Assembly (NCBI GenBank): GCA_922989275.2
Contig: OV277872.1
Location: forward strand, 27,172,119-27,236,118
Origin: Gari tellinella
Lineage: Eukaryota > Mollusca > Bivalvia > Cardiida > Psammobiidae
DNA length: 64,000 bases
Direction: 5' to 3'
The stretch's first letter is position 1. Every line of letters begins with the position of its first letter. Position numbers and translations under genes: made by a program. The notes beneath the pieces were generated by a model. The model was given only the letters and a program-made list of their open reading frames with translations. It was not told the origin of the DNA and did not search any database. Positions 23,051-35,500 of the stretch are shown here, one piece after another.

Positions 23051-23305
23051 TCGCCGTCTGTTTAAAACGTGTGCTTTGACGTACGTTTGCAAATAGTTTG
23101 GATCTAGATCAAACGTCATGATTGTTCGTGTATTATGTACACCCGATATGTGTTACAGTTATTTTGAGTTCTTTCTTTATTCAAAGAGGCAATCAAGTGA
23201 TAAATCTCTCTATTACGACCACTAAACAGAAAAAAGAGCTTTCTGTTTTACGTTCATCTTAGTTCATGCAGCCACCTGCCATAAACATCTCAAAGTGAAC
23301 ACAAT

Positions 23306-23552
23306 TTAACACTTTCACTCTCATTGACGATTAAAAGCGCGTTTGCATACAGTTTGGATCCTGATCAGACGCCGCGTAACGCAGCATCTGATCAGGAGCG
23401 AAACTGTTTGAAACTCGTTTTGAAATTTCTTCAGTCATACTGCCTTATTTGTTAACTTTGAAGCGATATTGCAGACAACAAAATTGAAGCAGACGACAAT
23501 GAAACGGCGAAGGGGTAAAAGTCTCAGTAACAATTTGGCAGTGAAAGGGTTA
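23306..23552. mobile_element. TTAA-2 element
   Basis: TTAACACTTTCACTCTC to GGCAGTGAAAGGGTTA; HP1 at 23346-23412. Confidence 0.78.
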
Positions 23553-23605
23553 GTGATCGTGATAGACAGATTTTACTGTATTTCACAGGTTTCGTCTTTT
23601 TTAAG

Positions 23606-23828
23606 CACATGGGGCTCGTTTTACTAAACTACTTTCGCAAAATTTTTGAGTAAGTCAAAATTTTAATTTTTGATTTATAGTTTTATTATCACTTGCTACA
23701 AACAGCAAATAGCCAGATCAGAGGACGCGCTTTTAGCTGTTTGCAAACGTTTATGATCGAAAAATAAGAGTAAAACGATTTTGACTTACGCAAAAATTTT
23801 GCGTAAGTAGTTTAGTAAAACGGGCCCC
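23606..23828. mobile_element. FB-2 foldback
   Basis: GGGGCTCGTTTTACTAAAC to GTTTAGTAAAACGGGCCCC. Interior CAAATAGCCAGATCAGAGGA is a distant HP1-like hairpin, here half missing. Confidence 0.78.
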
Positions 23829-24149
23829 TAGTTACTAGAATGTTAGTGGTTGAAATGTTCTTACAAATGTTATTCGTTACATGTTAAGTAATTGTTCTCG
23901 TCTGTTACTATCGTCGCATGCTACTGTTCTAAAATATATTTTAAAACAAAAATCATTTCAAAATAGACATCGGGTGACAAATAGTTTGTATCCAGATTGA
24001 GACGATTATGTGGAGTCTTATCTTGTTCTAAATTGTTTTCAAATGTAATCACATGAACGTGGCTAGCATGCCAAAAAAGCTAATGTCACATGTGGCGACT
24101 TCATAGGAACAATGAAAATAAAAATAGTACATAACCATTCATCCCAAAC

Positions 24150-24617
24150 TATTATATTATCCCCTGCCATTACATCATATGCTTTTAACAATTGTCGTCT
24201 GCTTTTGTTTCTCAACTCTAAAATTTGGGATTTTTTTAAGAAATATTGAAATGAGTATCAATCAGTTTCGATCCTGATCAGCGTCTCATCAGGCTCAAAA
24301 TTGTTTGACTCTCAATTATATATTTCTTAAGTCAAAATAACTGAACTTTAAATCTGCGATATAAAAGCAGACGGCAATAACATGAAGAAGATGACGTGAT
24401 GGCAGTTAACCCTTATCCTGCGGTGATGTCGTCTGCTTCGAAATTGTCGTCTGCAAAATTTGTTAAATTTAGATTTATACATTTTTTAAGTAAATAAGCC
24501 TACAGAAGAGTGTCAAACAATTTGGATCCAGATCAGACACCGCGTTACGCGGTGTCTGATCTGGATCTAAACTGTTTGCAAAAATCAATAAAGTCGCGAC
24601 CAGCATGCAAAGGATTA
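24150..24617. mobile_element. Two abutting TTAA-2 elements
   Basis: The first (about 24150-24409) has a shortened HP1 (24260-24310). The second (24406-24617) reads TTAACCCTTATCCTGCGG to GCAAAGGATTAA with full HP1 (24506-24580). They share one TTAA. The second is a subtype also seen at 58590-58801. Confidence 0.75.
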
Positions 24618-24675
24618 AGGGGTTTAACTGAAAAGAACAACGTCTTGCGCGCTGTACCAATGCCGTTTGTTATAG

Positions 24676-24892
24676 TTTAAAGTAAAACCACTCCTACACG
24701 ACCATTAAGGTGAGATAATTATTAGGTGTTTACGACAGGTGACACTTTAAAGCAAGGTAACAGTAAAACAGAAAGCTCTTTTAGGACCTTTTAATGTTTT
24801 ACTGACACCTTGCTTTCAGCTGTCAACCGTCTTATATACAATCAAATAGCCTTCATTTTAGTGGTCGTGATAAAGAGATTTAACTGTTTATT
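24676..24892. mobile_element. TA-3 element, decayed
   Basis: AGTAAAACCACTCC to GATTTAACTG with HP2 variant at 24748-24820. Confidence 0.7.
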
Positions 24893-24920
24893 CGAAAAAC
24901 TAAAAATATAGAAATGAGTT

Positions 24921-25169
24921 TTAACCCATTACTTCATAGCCTGTTTTTAGTCTGAAGACACATGACTACTTAAAGCAAGTTGAAAATAAGGTAGAATGCG
25001 CCTTAAGGCACATACTGCTTTACTTTCAGCCTGCTTTAAGCAATCGTCTATTAGATAATAGAAAATAATTCTTATGCTGCACATTTAGGACTGTATCAAC
25101 TGGAAGTATTTTCTTCAGTGGAAGTATACATTAAATGTAAAAAGACGTGTTTATGGGGTAACGGGTTAA
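24921..25169. mobile_element. TTAA-1 element
   Basis: TTAACCCATTACTTCATAGC to GGGGTAACGGGTTAA; HP2 at 24968-25040. Confidence 0.82.
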
Positions 25170-25502
25170 ACAATTTGTAAAGAGATGACGCTTCGTAATT
25201 CGGTGTCTGACTAGGAACCAACCTGTTTGTTTACAAATAACCAATGTGTCTGGAGTAAGGAAGTAAAGGATTCGACAGCAATTTCTTTCATAAAATGCCA
25301 TCAGGCCCAAAAGTTATAAAGCAGTTTGAGTTGAGTCTAAAGACTAATTCAAAACGCTTTGCAGTGAAGCTTGCTTATAACGAAATTGGATATAACGAAA
25401 TATTGGATATAACAAAACATTGGATATAACAAAAAACTTAATCCACATCATTATCTAATTAACATAAAGTAAAATGGACTTGATACGACAATTGTTGGAT
25501 AC

Positions 25503-25864
25503 AGTACTAACCACTTACAACGACCCTCAGATCAAGGATTCCCTTCTTATAACAATGCTTGTCATTATGATCCAAACTAAACATTTATGTCTAACGCTTT
25601 CATAGCTGCAATATCGTCTACTTAAAATAGTCGTCTGCTGATTTTTTCTCAGTTAAATTTTGGACATTTCGACCAAAATAACCCATAAAGACGAGTGACA
25701 AACAGTTTGAACTCAGATCAGACGCCGCGTTAGGCGGCGTCTGATCAGGGTTCAAACTGTTTGAAAATGTACTCTAGAGGTAATGATCTACCCTCCCTAT
25801 AACAACCCCCGACGAACAGCACCCATACTATTTGTCTCCAATTTAGTGTAGAGAGATATCACTG
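25503..25864. mobile_element. TA-2 element
   Basis: 362 bp, flanked by TA. Ends CAGTACTAACCACTTACAACG and AGAGAGATATCACTG. HP1 at 25706-25770. Confidence 0.75.
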
Positions 25865-26063
25865 TATATTGAATGAAAACAGTTGGTATCGATGATTTCG
25901 TTAAAAGTGAGCTTCTCTGTATAACCTTTGACCAGTGTGCCAAGAAAACTGGATGCTGATGAGACCCCAATTTACTCCTAGTCTCATAGATCTAGATTTA
26001 AAGGATTGCAACAGTTATCACAATTCGCCCAATAGAAGACAAAAGAGTTATTAGAAATTAAAA

Positions 26064-26287
26064 TTAACCCTTTCCCCCGCTGAAGCGCGTTTAAGTGCAT
26101 CATTTTATTTCTCCACTGAAGAAAATCCAATTTATACAGTCATGTATGATGAGCGTGTACCATAAGTTTTATATTTTCTAAATCCTAGCAGATGGTAGCT
26201 TACATCAGGTTAAAAGATTATTTTCAAACTGGTTTAAGTGGTCACATTAGTTTAACCCTAGAAGCAGAATGTTGGGTATAGGGTTAA
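26064..26287. mobile_element. TTAA-1 element with reduced hairpin
   Basis: TTAACCCTTTCCCCCGCTGA to GGGTATAGGGTTAA. The centre of HP2 is lost. Just downstream of the discoidin gene stop. Confidence 0.75.
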
Positions 26288-26416
26288 CGAGTTCAAAGTA
26301 GTATTTCTTCGATTCAATGGTATCATAAAGTACAAGTTTGATGGGTGAAGTCTCCGATTTGATGTTCCTGGATAGATAGGTGCTTTTCTCGCAGCATCAA
26401 ATAGCTCAAAAGGCTT

Positions 26417-26560
26417 CTAACCGTTACATCCAAATAGCTCAACACGCATCGCAATACGTCCATGCCACTGATGTGGGTTGACTCGAACGCACGTTGCCTT
26501 TATCGCAGGATTGATCCAATTCGAAGCATTGGTACTGTCGTCCGTGTTTCCTTGAAATGT
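26417..26560 (-). CDS. Exon 4: C-terminal part of the F5/8C domain and stop
   Basis: This exon follows a CTATTTACAG acceptor and encodes 47 residues plus [12 protein letters not shown], then [21 protein letters not shown], are the terminal strands of a discoidin domain, ending two residues after the closing Cys251. Its first about 20 bases and the preceding intron end are repeated in the satellite arrays upstream (26561-29300). No AATAAA signal was seen in the next few hundred bases. A TTAA-1 element (26064-26287) lies about 130 bp past the stop, possibly in the 3' UTR. Confidence 0.83.
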   Translation of the reverse strand, partial: TFQGNTDDSTNASNWINPAIKATCVRVNPHQWHGRIAMRVELFGCNG

Positions 26561-29500
26561 CTGTAAATAGTAGTAATTTTTGGATGAAAGCTTACAGAAT
26601 ACAGTGAATATGCTATTCTTTCCTTGAAAATGTCCCGTAAACAATAGTATTTTTGGATGAAAGCTTATGAAATATATTGAATACGCTATTCTTTCCAGTC
26701 CGTGTTTCCTAGAAATGGCTTGTGAACAATAGTATTTTTGGATGAAAGCTTATGAAATATACTGAATACGCTATTCTTTCCAGTCCGTGTTTCCTTGAAA
26801 TGGCTTGTGAACAATAGTATTTTTGGATGAAATATATTGAATACGCTATTCTTTCGAGTCCGTGTTTCCTTGAAATGGCTTGTGAACAATAGTATTTTTG
26901 GATGAAAGCTTATGAAATATATTGAATACGCTATTCTCTCAAGTCCGTGTTTCCTCGAAATGGCTTGTGAACAATAGTATTTTTGGATGAAAGCTTATGA
27001 AATATATTGAATACGCTATTCTTTCGAGTCCGTGTTTCCTTGAAATGGCTTGTGAACAATAGTATTTTTGGATGAAAGCTTATAAAATATATTGAATACG
27101 CTATTCTTTCGAGTCCGTGTTTCCTAGAAATGGCTTGTGAACAATAGTATTTTTGGATGAAAGCTTATGAAATATATTGAATACGCTATTCTTTCGAGTC
27201 CGTGTTTCCTTGAAATGGCTTGTGAACAATAGTATTTTTGGATGAAAGCTTATGAAATATATTGAATACGCTATTCTTTCGAGTCCGTGTTTCCTTGAAA
27301 TGGCTTGTGAAAAATAGTATTTTTGGATGAAAGCTTATGAAATATATTGAATACGCTATTCTTTCGAGTCCGTGTTTCCTAGAAATGGCTTGTGAACAAT
27401 AGTATTTTTGGATGAAAGCTTATGAAATATATTGAATACGCTATTCTTTCCAGTCCGTGTTTCCTTGAAATGGCTTGTGAACAATAGTATTTTTGGATGA
27501 AAGCTTATGAAATATATTGAATACGCTATTCTTTCGAGTCCGTGTTTCCTTGAAATGGCTTGTGAACAATAGTATTTTTGGATGAAAGCTTATGAAATAT
27601 ATTGAATACGCTATTCTTTCCAGTCCGTGTTTCCTAGAAATGGCTTGTGAACAATAGTATTTTTGGATGAAAGCTTATGAAATATACTGAATACGCTATT
27701 CTTTCCAGTCCGTGTTTCCTTGAAATGGCTTGTGAACAATAGTATTTTTGGATGAAATATATTGAATACGCTATTCTTTCGAGTCCGTGTTTCCTAGAAA
27801 TGGCTTCTGAACAATAGTATTTTTGGATGAAAGCTTATTAACCCATAGCCTGCCACTCACGACCATAGCTCCATATGCAAACAGCTTGGATCCGGATGAG
27901 ACGCCGAGTAACTCGGCGTCTCATCCGGATCCAAGCTGTTCGACACTCGGACAACATTTTCAGCAATTTTGAGCAACTTTGAAGCACTTTGAAACTTGAA
28001 GCAGACGAGAAATATAGCAGACGACAATTTATTTGGCGGGCTAAGGGTTAAATACAGTGACGCAAGTCAATAAGAAGACGCTTATAGTTCCTTCCCTGTT
28101 TCCTTGATATGTCTATGAATAAAAGGAATATTTCGGATAAAAGAATACAGGGAAACCCCTCTAAACAGGAACCTCTAAATACCGGAATTCTCTCTAAACC
28201 GGACAAAAACGTTGGTCCCGTTTCAATTACACCATTAATACGCCTTTTTGCGACCTTGTTTTATTCGTACACTGAATATGTATCATCAAAAATAACTTCT
28301 ATATTCTAGAAGATGATAGCTTAAAGCAGGTTTAAAGTAAAGCAGAATGCGCCTTAAGGCGCATTCTGCTTTACTTTCAACCTGTTTTAAGTGATCAGCT
28401 AATTTCCATACTAGGAACAAGCTATGGGTTAAAACCCCTCTAAACCGGAAACCCCTCTAAACCGGGAATTTATTTTGTCCCCACTCATGTCCGGTTTAGA
28501 GGGGTTTCACTGTATATATACATGTAATTACATTGACGCAAGTCGTACAATTAAAAATACTCTATTCTTTCCCGTCCCTGTTTCCTTGATATGTCTGTGA
28601 ATAATAGGAATATTTTGATAAAAGATTATGAAATACATTGAGGCAAGTCGTACAATTTAGAAGACGCTATTCTTTCCCGTCCCTGTTTCCTTGATATGTC
28701 TGTGAATAATAGGAATATTTTGATAAAAGATTATGAAATACATTGAGGCAAGTCGTACAATTTAGAAGACGCTATTCGTTCATGTCCGTGTTTCCTTGAT
28801 ATGTCTGTGAATAATAGGAATATTTTGGATAAAAGATTATGAAATACAGTGACGCAAGTTGTACACTTGAGAAAACGCTATTCTTTCCCGTCCCTGATTC
28901 CTTGATATGTCTCGGAATAATAGGAATATTTTGATAAAAGATTATGAAATACATTGAGGCAAGTCGTACAATTTAGAAGACGCTATTCGTTCATGTCCGT
29001 GTTTCCTTGATATGTATGTGAATAATAGGAATAGTTTGATAAAAGATTATGAAATACATTGACGCAAGTCGTACAATTGAGAAAACTCTATTCTTTTATG
29101 CCATGTCCGTGAAAAATACGAATATTTTTTATAAAAGATTAGGAAATACAGTGACGAAAGTTGTACAATTGAGAAAACGCTATTCTTTCATGTCCCTGTT
29201 TCTTTGATAATAGAAACTTTTGGATGAAAGCGTATAATTACGGTGGCCCAAGTTGTACAATTGAGAAAACGCTATTCTTTCCTGTCCCTGTTGTCTCTAT
29301 ATGTCTGTTAAGGACATGCGCGCCCAAATGAAAACACCGTAGGATTTCTATGACAATTTCTGCAAAGGTTCTTCAAACATATCTTAGTACCCTGGTAAAA
29401 AGAAAAACATTGGTTATAATGTTCTTTTTTGTCTATGGGCATTTAAAATGTATAATGCAGCCATTCTCGGCAAAGAGTCGGCATGCATTAGTTTGGCTTT

Positions 29501-32500
29501 CTGAAATAATGTAAACTTGTAAACTTATAATTGGCACAGTTAAAAAGTGATGCTTATTAAAAGTATGATGCAAAGTGTATAGTTTATTGCCTGAAATATA
29601 TGCATTTTTCTTAATTGTTTTTTGCTCAAATTCAATAAAAACACTCATTCAATTGAATCCGTAAGGAATTGATCAAACTTCACACACCAAATGCTTTAGG
29701 TGTGAATAATCAGAAAATGGTAAACAAAAACCATACGTTATAATGCTTCTTTTGAAACTATAGGCACTTTCATACATATACCAATGGCCTAAATAAGCAG
29801 ACTAAAAAGCAAAGTTGTTGCATTACGATGAATATGGTATTGACCCTGTTACCTTCAAAGACATCATAAATGCTATTTGCAAACATTTTTTATCCTGATC
29901 AGACGCCGCGTAATGCGGCGTCTGATCAAGATTAAACCTGTTTGCTTCTTGTTTTAAAATAACGTCAGTTATACTACCTTAAATCTTACTTTTGAAGCAG
30001 ACGACAATATGGCGGTGAATGAGGTAAAACCTCATGATAAATTTGATCATTAAAGGGTTAAAACAAAATGATCGACATATAACATCCTCCAGAAAAATCG
30101 CTGAATCTTAGGGGTTTTCTTTATATTTGACCTTGGTCCAAGGTTATAAAGAATTTAAATTGAGTCTGAGCACGTTCTCAAGCATGATGATTTGATAGGT
30201 CATATTTGAGCTTTTTATTCGCCAGATTTGGGCGTTTGCTCGGAAACAGTTTAAATCTGACCAATCAAATGCTAAGGAAAGATTCCGGACGCAATTCAAA
30301 AGCTTTTTCACCTTGGAGACAAATCTTTACCAAAAGATGTGGTTTTCGTGATTTTATTAATTGGTGCAAGTTTAATCATTTATGTGGAGCATATGCTGTC
30401 AAATACTATGTTGGAAACAAACAAATGTATACACGTTTATACTGGGTACAGGAAGATCATGACCAGTTTGTTTTTAAGTCAATAGTTACCTGGTTGTATT
30501 CTGTGAAGACTCCATTACAGTCGGTAGTATAGAAGATCTTGTATGAAGTAACCCACGTATCATTTGAAGAACCCTGGGTGAAGATTTCGTTTACAATCTT
30601 GGCATATTGAAACTCAAACTGGAAACACACGATATACATAATAATATGAGCCGTATCAAGTGAAAATCTGCCTTATTGCATTGCAAACAGTGTAGATCAA
30701 GGCCAGCGGCCTAGCCAAAGACGCGGCGACTGGTATTGATATACACTGTTTGATACCCACATGGATCTTAGGCATTTTATGTAGATGTATTATATACGGT
30801 ATTTGGCAGTGTAGACCAAACTCATACACAGAACCTGGGATAACAATGGTGCTTGGTCGTTACAATGTTGCAATGGAAAAATGCTTTTTTTTCTCTCATG
30901 ACACGGCACATACGTTTATAACATGTATTGAAATGACGAATAGACGTTAAACAAACATATATTTGAATTGTCTGGACCAAGACTATCTGCAATAGACAGT
31001 TGCACAACTTCTACAATAGTGTGGTTAAGGTTGAGAAGCCCACTATAACCAAGGGGCCCGTTTCGTAAAACTTCGTACGACAAAAACGGTCGTAAGTCAA
31101 AACTTTAAAAATAGATTTAATTTCTGATTTCCTTATTTAATCCTGTCTTGTGACATCTCTTTGGATATCACAAAACATGATTATATGGAGAAACAAATAA
31201 TAATTAAGACTTTTATAATCTGACTTACGACAACATTTGTCGTACGAAGTTTTATGAAACAGGTCCCAGGTTCTGTAACTTATAGTATAACACAGCGGTC
31301 AGTAGAGGTCAATGCAACGTTTGGTCTCCGTCGGTCAGAATAAAAAGGCTATATAGCTCGCATATTACGTCATGTTTTAATGATTGAAATGTCAATCGGA
31401 CAATAACATTTGACAAGGCTATCAAGCTACACAGTAAGACTATCAACCTTTTCATCACAATGTCTACCCGGTCACATTAGTAACACTTATGGATATTTGT
31501 TTAATTTTAGAGAGTAAAGACGTGTCACGTGACACATCGAAGTGGAGCACTGTTTATATCAGGCATGTTTACTTTCGCTTTGTTACGGTTTGAAATCACC
31601 CGGATTAGTCATTGAGTTCTGTATTCAACATTATTTCGAAGACCGATATGGTTCATAATAGATCTAATGTTTTCAAACATTATGGCTGATCTTGGTTATA
31701 TTTCAGATATCTTAAAACAGTCTGATTGCAGAATGGAATTTTAAGGAATGTACAATGTGAAGCAAGATATTTCTGCCTACTCCCAGCTTTGTTATTGTGT
31801 GGTCGGTTTGAGTTTATATTTAAATGGTGAGAGATTTGTTAAAGCAGTCTGGATAGCTCAGACGGGAGGGCTATTGCCTAGTAAGCAAAAGGTCCCGGTG
31901 TCATGTCAAAATTGGACCCCCGTAAAAAATGGACCCGGGTCCAATTTTGATCGCGAAATATGGACCCCCGGGTCCAATTTCGCTATCAAATTTGGACCCC
32001 CCCCCCTGTAAAAAATGGACCCCCATGTAAAAATTTGAAATGGTAAGAAAACGTAATAAAAAGTTAATTGCAAGAAACCAATGAATATTTTAACCCATTG
32101 CCCAATAAATATGCCTGTTAACATCTTAAATGTATTCCTACATTGAAGAAAATAATTCCATTTGATACAGTCACAAACATGTACTGTAGGAAATATTTTA
32201 TGTATCCTAGAAGAGGGTAGCTTAACCCATTACCCCATAAATATGCCTTTTACGCCCTTAAACTATACTTTTAACCTGCTTTAAGTGGTCACCTATTTTC
32301 AATACAAGAAACAGACTATGTCGGTTAATGTGTATATCAAATGACTATATCAATGAATATTTCAACCCATTGCCCAATAAATATGCCTGTTAACATCTTA
32401 AATGTATTCCTACATTGAAGAAAATAATTCCATTTTATACAGTCACAAACATTTACTGTAGGAAATAGTTTATGTATCCTAGAAGATGGTAGCTTAACCC

Positions 32501-35500
32501 ATTACCCAATAAATATGCCTTTTACGCCCTTAAACTATACTTTTAACCTGCTTTAAGTGGTCACCTATTTTCAATACAAGAAACAGGCTATGTCGGTTAA
32601 TGTGTATATCAAATGACTTATGGTTGGGTGTTGACAAGGGAGGTGTGTCCAATTTTAACGCCATCAAATTTGGACCCCCCTCTCCAACTGAAATAATTTG
32701 CAGCGCATAGTAACCTCAGGATAGGAGGGGAAAAATCACTAAAACTTAACAACTAATTGAAAAGAATTAAAGTTGATGTGTATATCAAATTACTTAAGGT
32801 TTGATGGTTGGGAGTTGACAAGGGAGGGGGTCCAATGTTGATGCTATCAAATTTGGACCTTCCCCCCCCCCCCTTTCTCCAACTGAAATAATTTGCAGGG
32901 CATACTAACCTCAGGATAGGAGTAAAACATTACTTAAACAAAACAACTAATTGAAAAGAATTAAAGTTGATGTGAAAATCAAATGACTTATGATTGGGTG
33001 TTAAAAAGGGAGGGGGTCCAATTTTTACGCCATCAAATTTTGACCCCCTCCCTTCTCCAACCAAAATAATTTGCAGGGCATAGTAACTTCAGGTAAGGAG
33101 TAAAACATTACTTAAACAAAACAACTAATGGAAAAGAATTAAAGATGATGTGAATATCAAATGACTTATGGTTGGATGTTGACAAGGGAGGAGTGTCCAA
33201 TTTTAACGCCATCAAATTTGGACCCCACTCTCCAACTGAAATATTTTGCAGCGCATAGTAACCTCAGGATAGGAGAAAAAAAATCACTAAAACTTAACAA
33301 CTAATTGAAAAGAATTAAAGTTGATGTGTATATCAAATTACTTAAGGTTTGATGGTTGGGAGTTGACAAGGGAGGGGGTCCAATGTTGATGCCATCAAAT
33401 TTAGATCCCCCCCTTTCTCCAACTGAAATAATTTGCAGGGCATACTAACCTCAGGATAGGAGTAAAATATTACTTAAAAAAGACAACTAATTGAAAAAAA
33501 TTAAAGTTGATGTGAAAATCAAATGAATTATGGTTGGGTGTTGAAATGGGAGGGGTGTGTTCCAATTTTTACGCCATCAAATTTGGAACCCCCCCCCCCC
33601 CTTCTCCAACCAAAATAATTTGCAGGACATAGTAACTTCAGGAAAGGAGTAAAACATTACTTAAACAAAACAACTAATGGAAAAAAAATAAAGTTGATGT
33701 GAATATCAAACGACTTATGGTTGGGTGTTGACAAGGGAGGGGGGTCCAATTTTGATGCCATCAAATTTGGACTCCCCTATCCAATCGAAATATTTGTTTT
33801 TTTGTGTGTTTTTATTTAATGGGCAAAACAACCTCAGGATAGGAGTAATCAATATTTTGCATTAGGGAGAAGCATTACCAACTTTTGAGGGGGGGGTTCC
33901 AAAATTTACAGGGGGTGGGGTCCATATTTCGCTATCAAAAATGGACCCGCGGGTCCAATTTTAACGGGGGTCCAAATTTGATCTGACACCGGGTTCGAGT
34001 CCTGGTATGGCTGCATATTTTTCTCACCATGTTACATTTGGCGCCCAACGTAAATAACCCGTAGGATAATATGTAACTCACTGGGTGTACAAATATAATA
34101 AAAAATGACTCGTGGAATGTTCTTTAAGAAAGAATTCGGGACGAATGTTTGTGTAGAGGGGCTGTGTGTAGCCAGTTTAGATTTATAGTTAAGTTATAGT
34201 TAGCTCAGACGGGAGAGCACTTGGTCAGTAAGCAATGGGTCCATGGTTTGAGTCCCGGTCTGGCTGCATATTTTTCTCACCATTTTACAATTGCAGTTTC
34301 TAAAATCTAATAACAGCTTTACCCCATTTGAGCCCATGATTCAATATATGGGACAAGGGCAAACAATGTAGACTCTGATCAAACGCCGCATTTCTGCATC
34401 TACAATGTTTGCTGATAGGATTCAAGTATAAAACAAAACGAAAATGAAACTATAGACAAGGCCTCCCTTAGATACAAATGGACTTATCCAATATATAAGC
34501 AAAGAAGAATCCATTTGGAGCAAATGGATTAAGGAAACAACTGTAAACTAGAAAATTGGCTCAACCAGAGACTGTCCTGCATGTGATATTTTCTTTAGTT
34601 TGCTAGCAGAGATAAAATTGAGACTGTTAGTGTCTAAAAACTTTTTTATATATAAATTTGGAGAAAATAATTCTGATCCGATTTGGTCAATTATCTTATT
34701 TGATAAAGATCTTATATTTGTACATTCTTTCAAAATATGATTTGGCATGACCGTAATTATCATACCATTTTTAAGGTTGACAGTATTAGACTTAGAGAAA
34801 AGCCGTTAATTGATATTATATAATATACATGTTTATTACACCTCGCTTTGAGTTACAATGTTAAATTCCCATAGACCTACAGTTAACATTTTGCATGTCT
34901 TTTACATCTATTCAAAATATACTGTCACTCTTTATGATATTCTTTTTGTGACGTCACTCTAAAGGACATTACTTTTTTACTCCGTCCGAAAACGTACTGT
35001 CAGCATTGACATGCCAATCGCTATTGGATACATTGGAACGTTTTAAAAAGTGGTAACTTCTAATCAACTTATGTCCATTCCTTAACGATTTGCCACCCTT
35101 TCGGAAGAGGATAGTTGCCACCTAGACAATGTTAAGACGCTGTTTCTTCAATTTACTTATCATAACTTTTTTCTTTGTTTCTTGTAATATAACTATAAAC
35201 AATGTGACGTCGTAAGACGGCGACGTCATTTCCCGCGTTATGTACAGTAAAACCTCTCTATTACGACCACTAAATTTTGTTAAATATTAGGCTGTTTATG
35301 ATATGTGACCGCCTGAAGTGGGATGACAGTGAAGCAGAAAGCTCCTTTAGGAGCTTTCTGTTTCACTGTCATCTTGCTTTAAGCTGCCACCTCTCTATTA
35401 TATAATCAATTAGCCTTCGTTTTAGTGGTCGTAATAGCGAGGTTTTACTGTACATGTCCGCGCTAAATTGATATTCACAACACATTTTATAAAAGACTAA

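Larger units (their letters stand above)
31899..33988. mobile_element. 2.09-kb inverted-repeat element carrying internal satellites
   Basis: It begins TGTCATGTCAAAATTGGACC and ends with the near reverse complement (GGTCCAAATTTGATCTGACA). The inverted repeats extend about 70-100 bp through GGACCCGGGTCC and GATAGCGAAATATGGACC. CCGG flanks both sides (31895-31898, 33989-33992) and removing the element with one CCGG restores the tRNA-like B box. Inside are a 270-bp duplication (32085-32630) and a 180-195-bp tandem array (32600-33860). No ORF. Confidence 0.72.
31796..34289 (+). mobile_element. TRIM-like miniature LTR element with tRNA-like LTRs
   Basis: Two related terminal repeats start TGTGTG and end TTACA: 5' copy 31796-31898 plus 33993-34036, 3' copy 34163-34289 (127 bp). 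After the 5' copy comes TGGCGCCCAACGT at 34039-34051, matching the primer-binding site complementary to tRNA-Lys. Before the 3' copy is a purine run (GTAGAGGGGC). Only about 126 bp lies between, with no coding capacity. Each LTR contains a tRNA-like A box (TAGCTCAGACGGGAG) and B box (GGTTCGAGTCC or GGTTTGAGTCC). No matching target duplication was found. Confidence 0.6.

Noticed and set aside
26561..29300. CRISPR-like array
   Set aside because: Units are contiguous tandem repeats without unique spacers, in animal-type DNA, and match a host exon junction.
34039..34051. Retrovirus-like primer-binding site as evidence of an endogenous retrovirus
   Set aside because: No gag, pol or env text nearby; internal region is only about 126 bp, so a TRIM-like element fits better.
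31848..34270. tRNA gene candidates with A and B boxes at 31848-31898/33993-34010 and 34196-34268
   Set aside because: No clean cloverleaf or acceptor stem, one is interrupted, and both share the same non-tRNA 3' flank ending TTACA. Treated as parts of LTR-like repeats.
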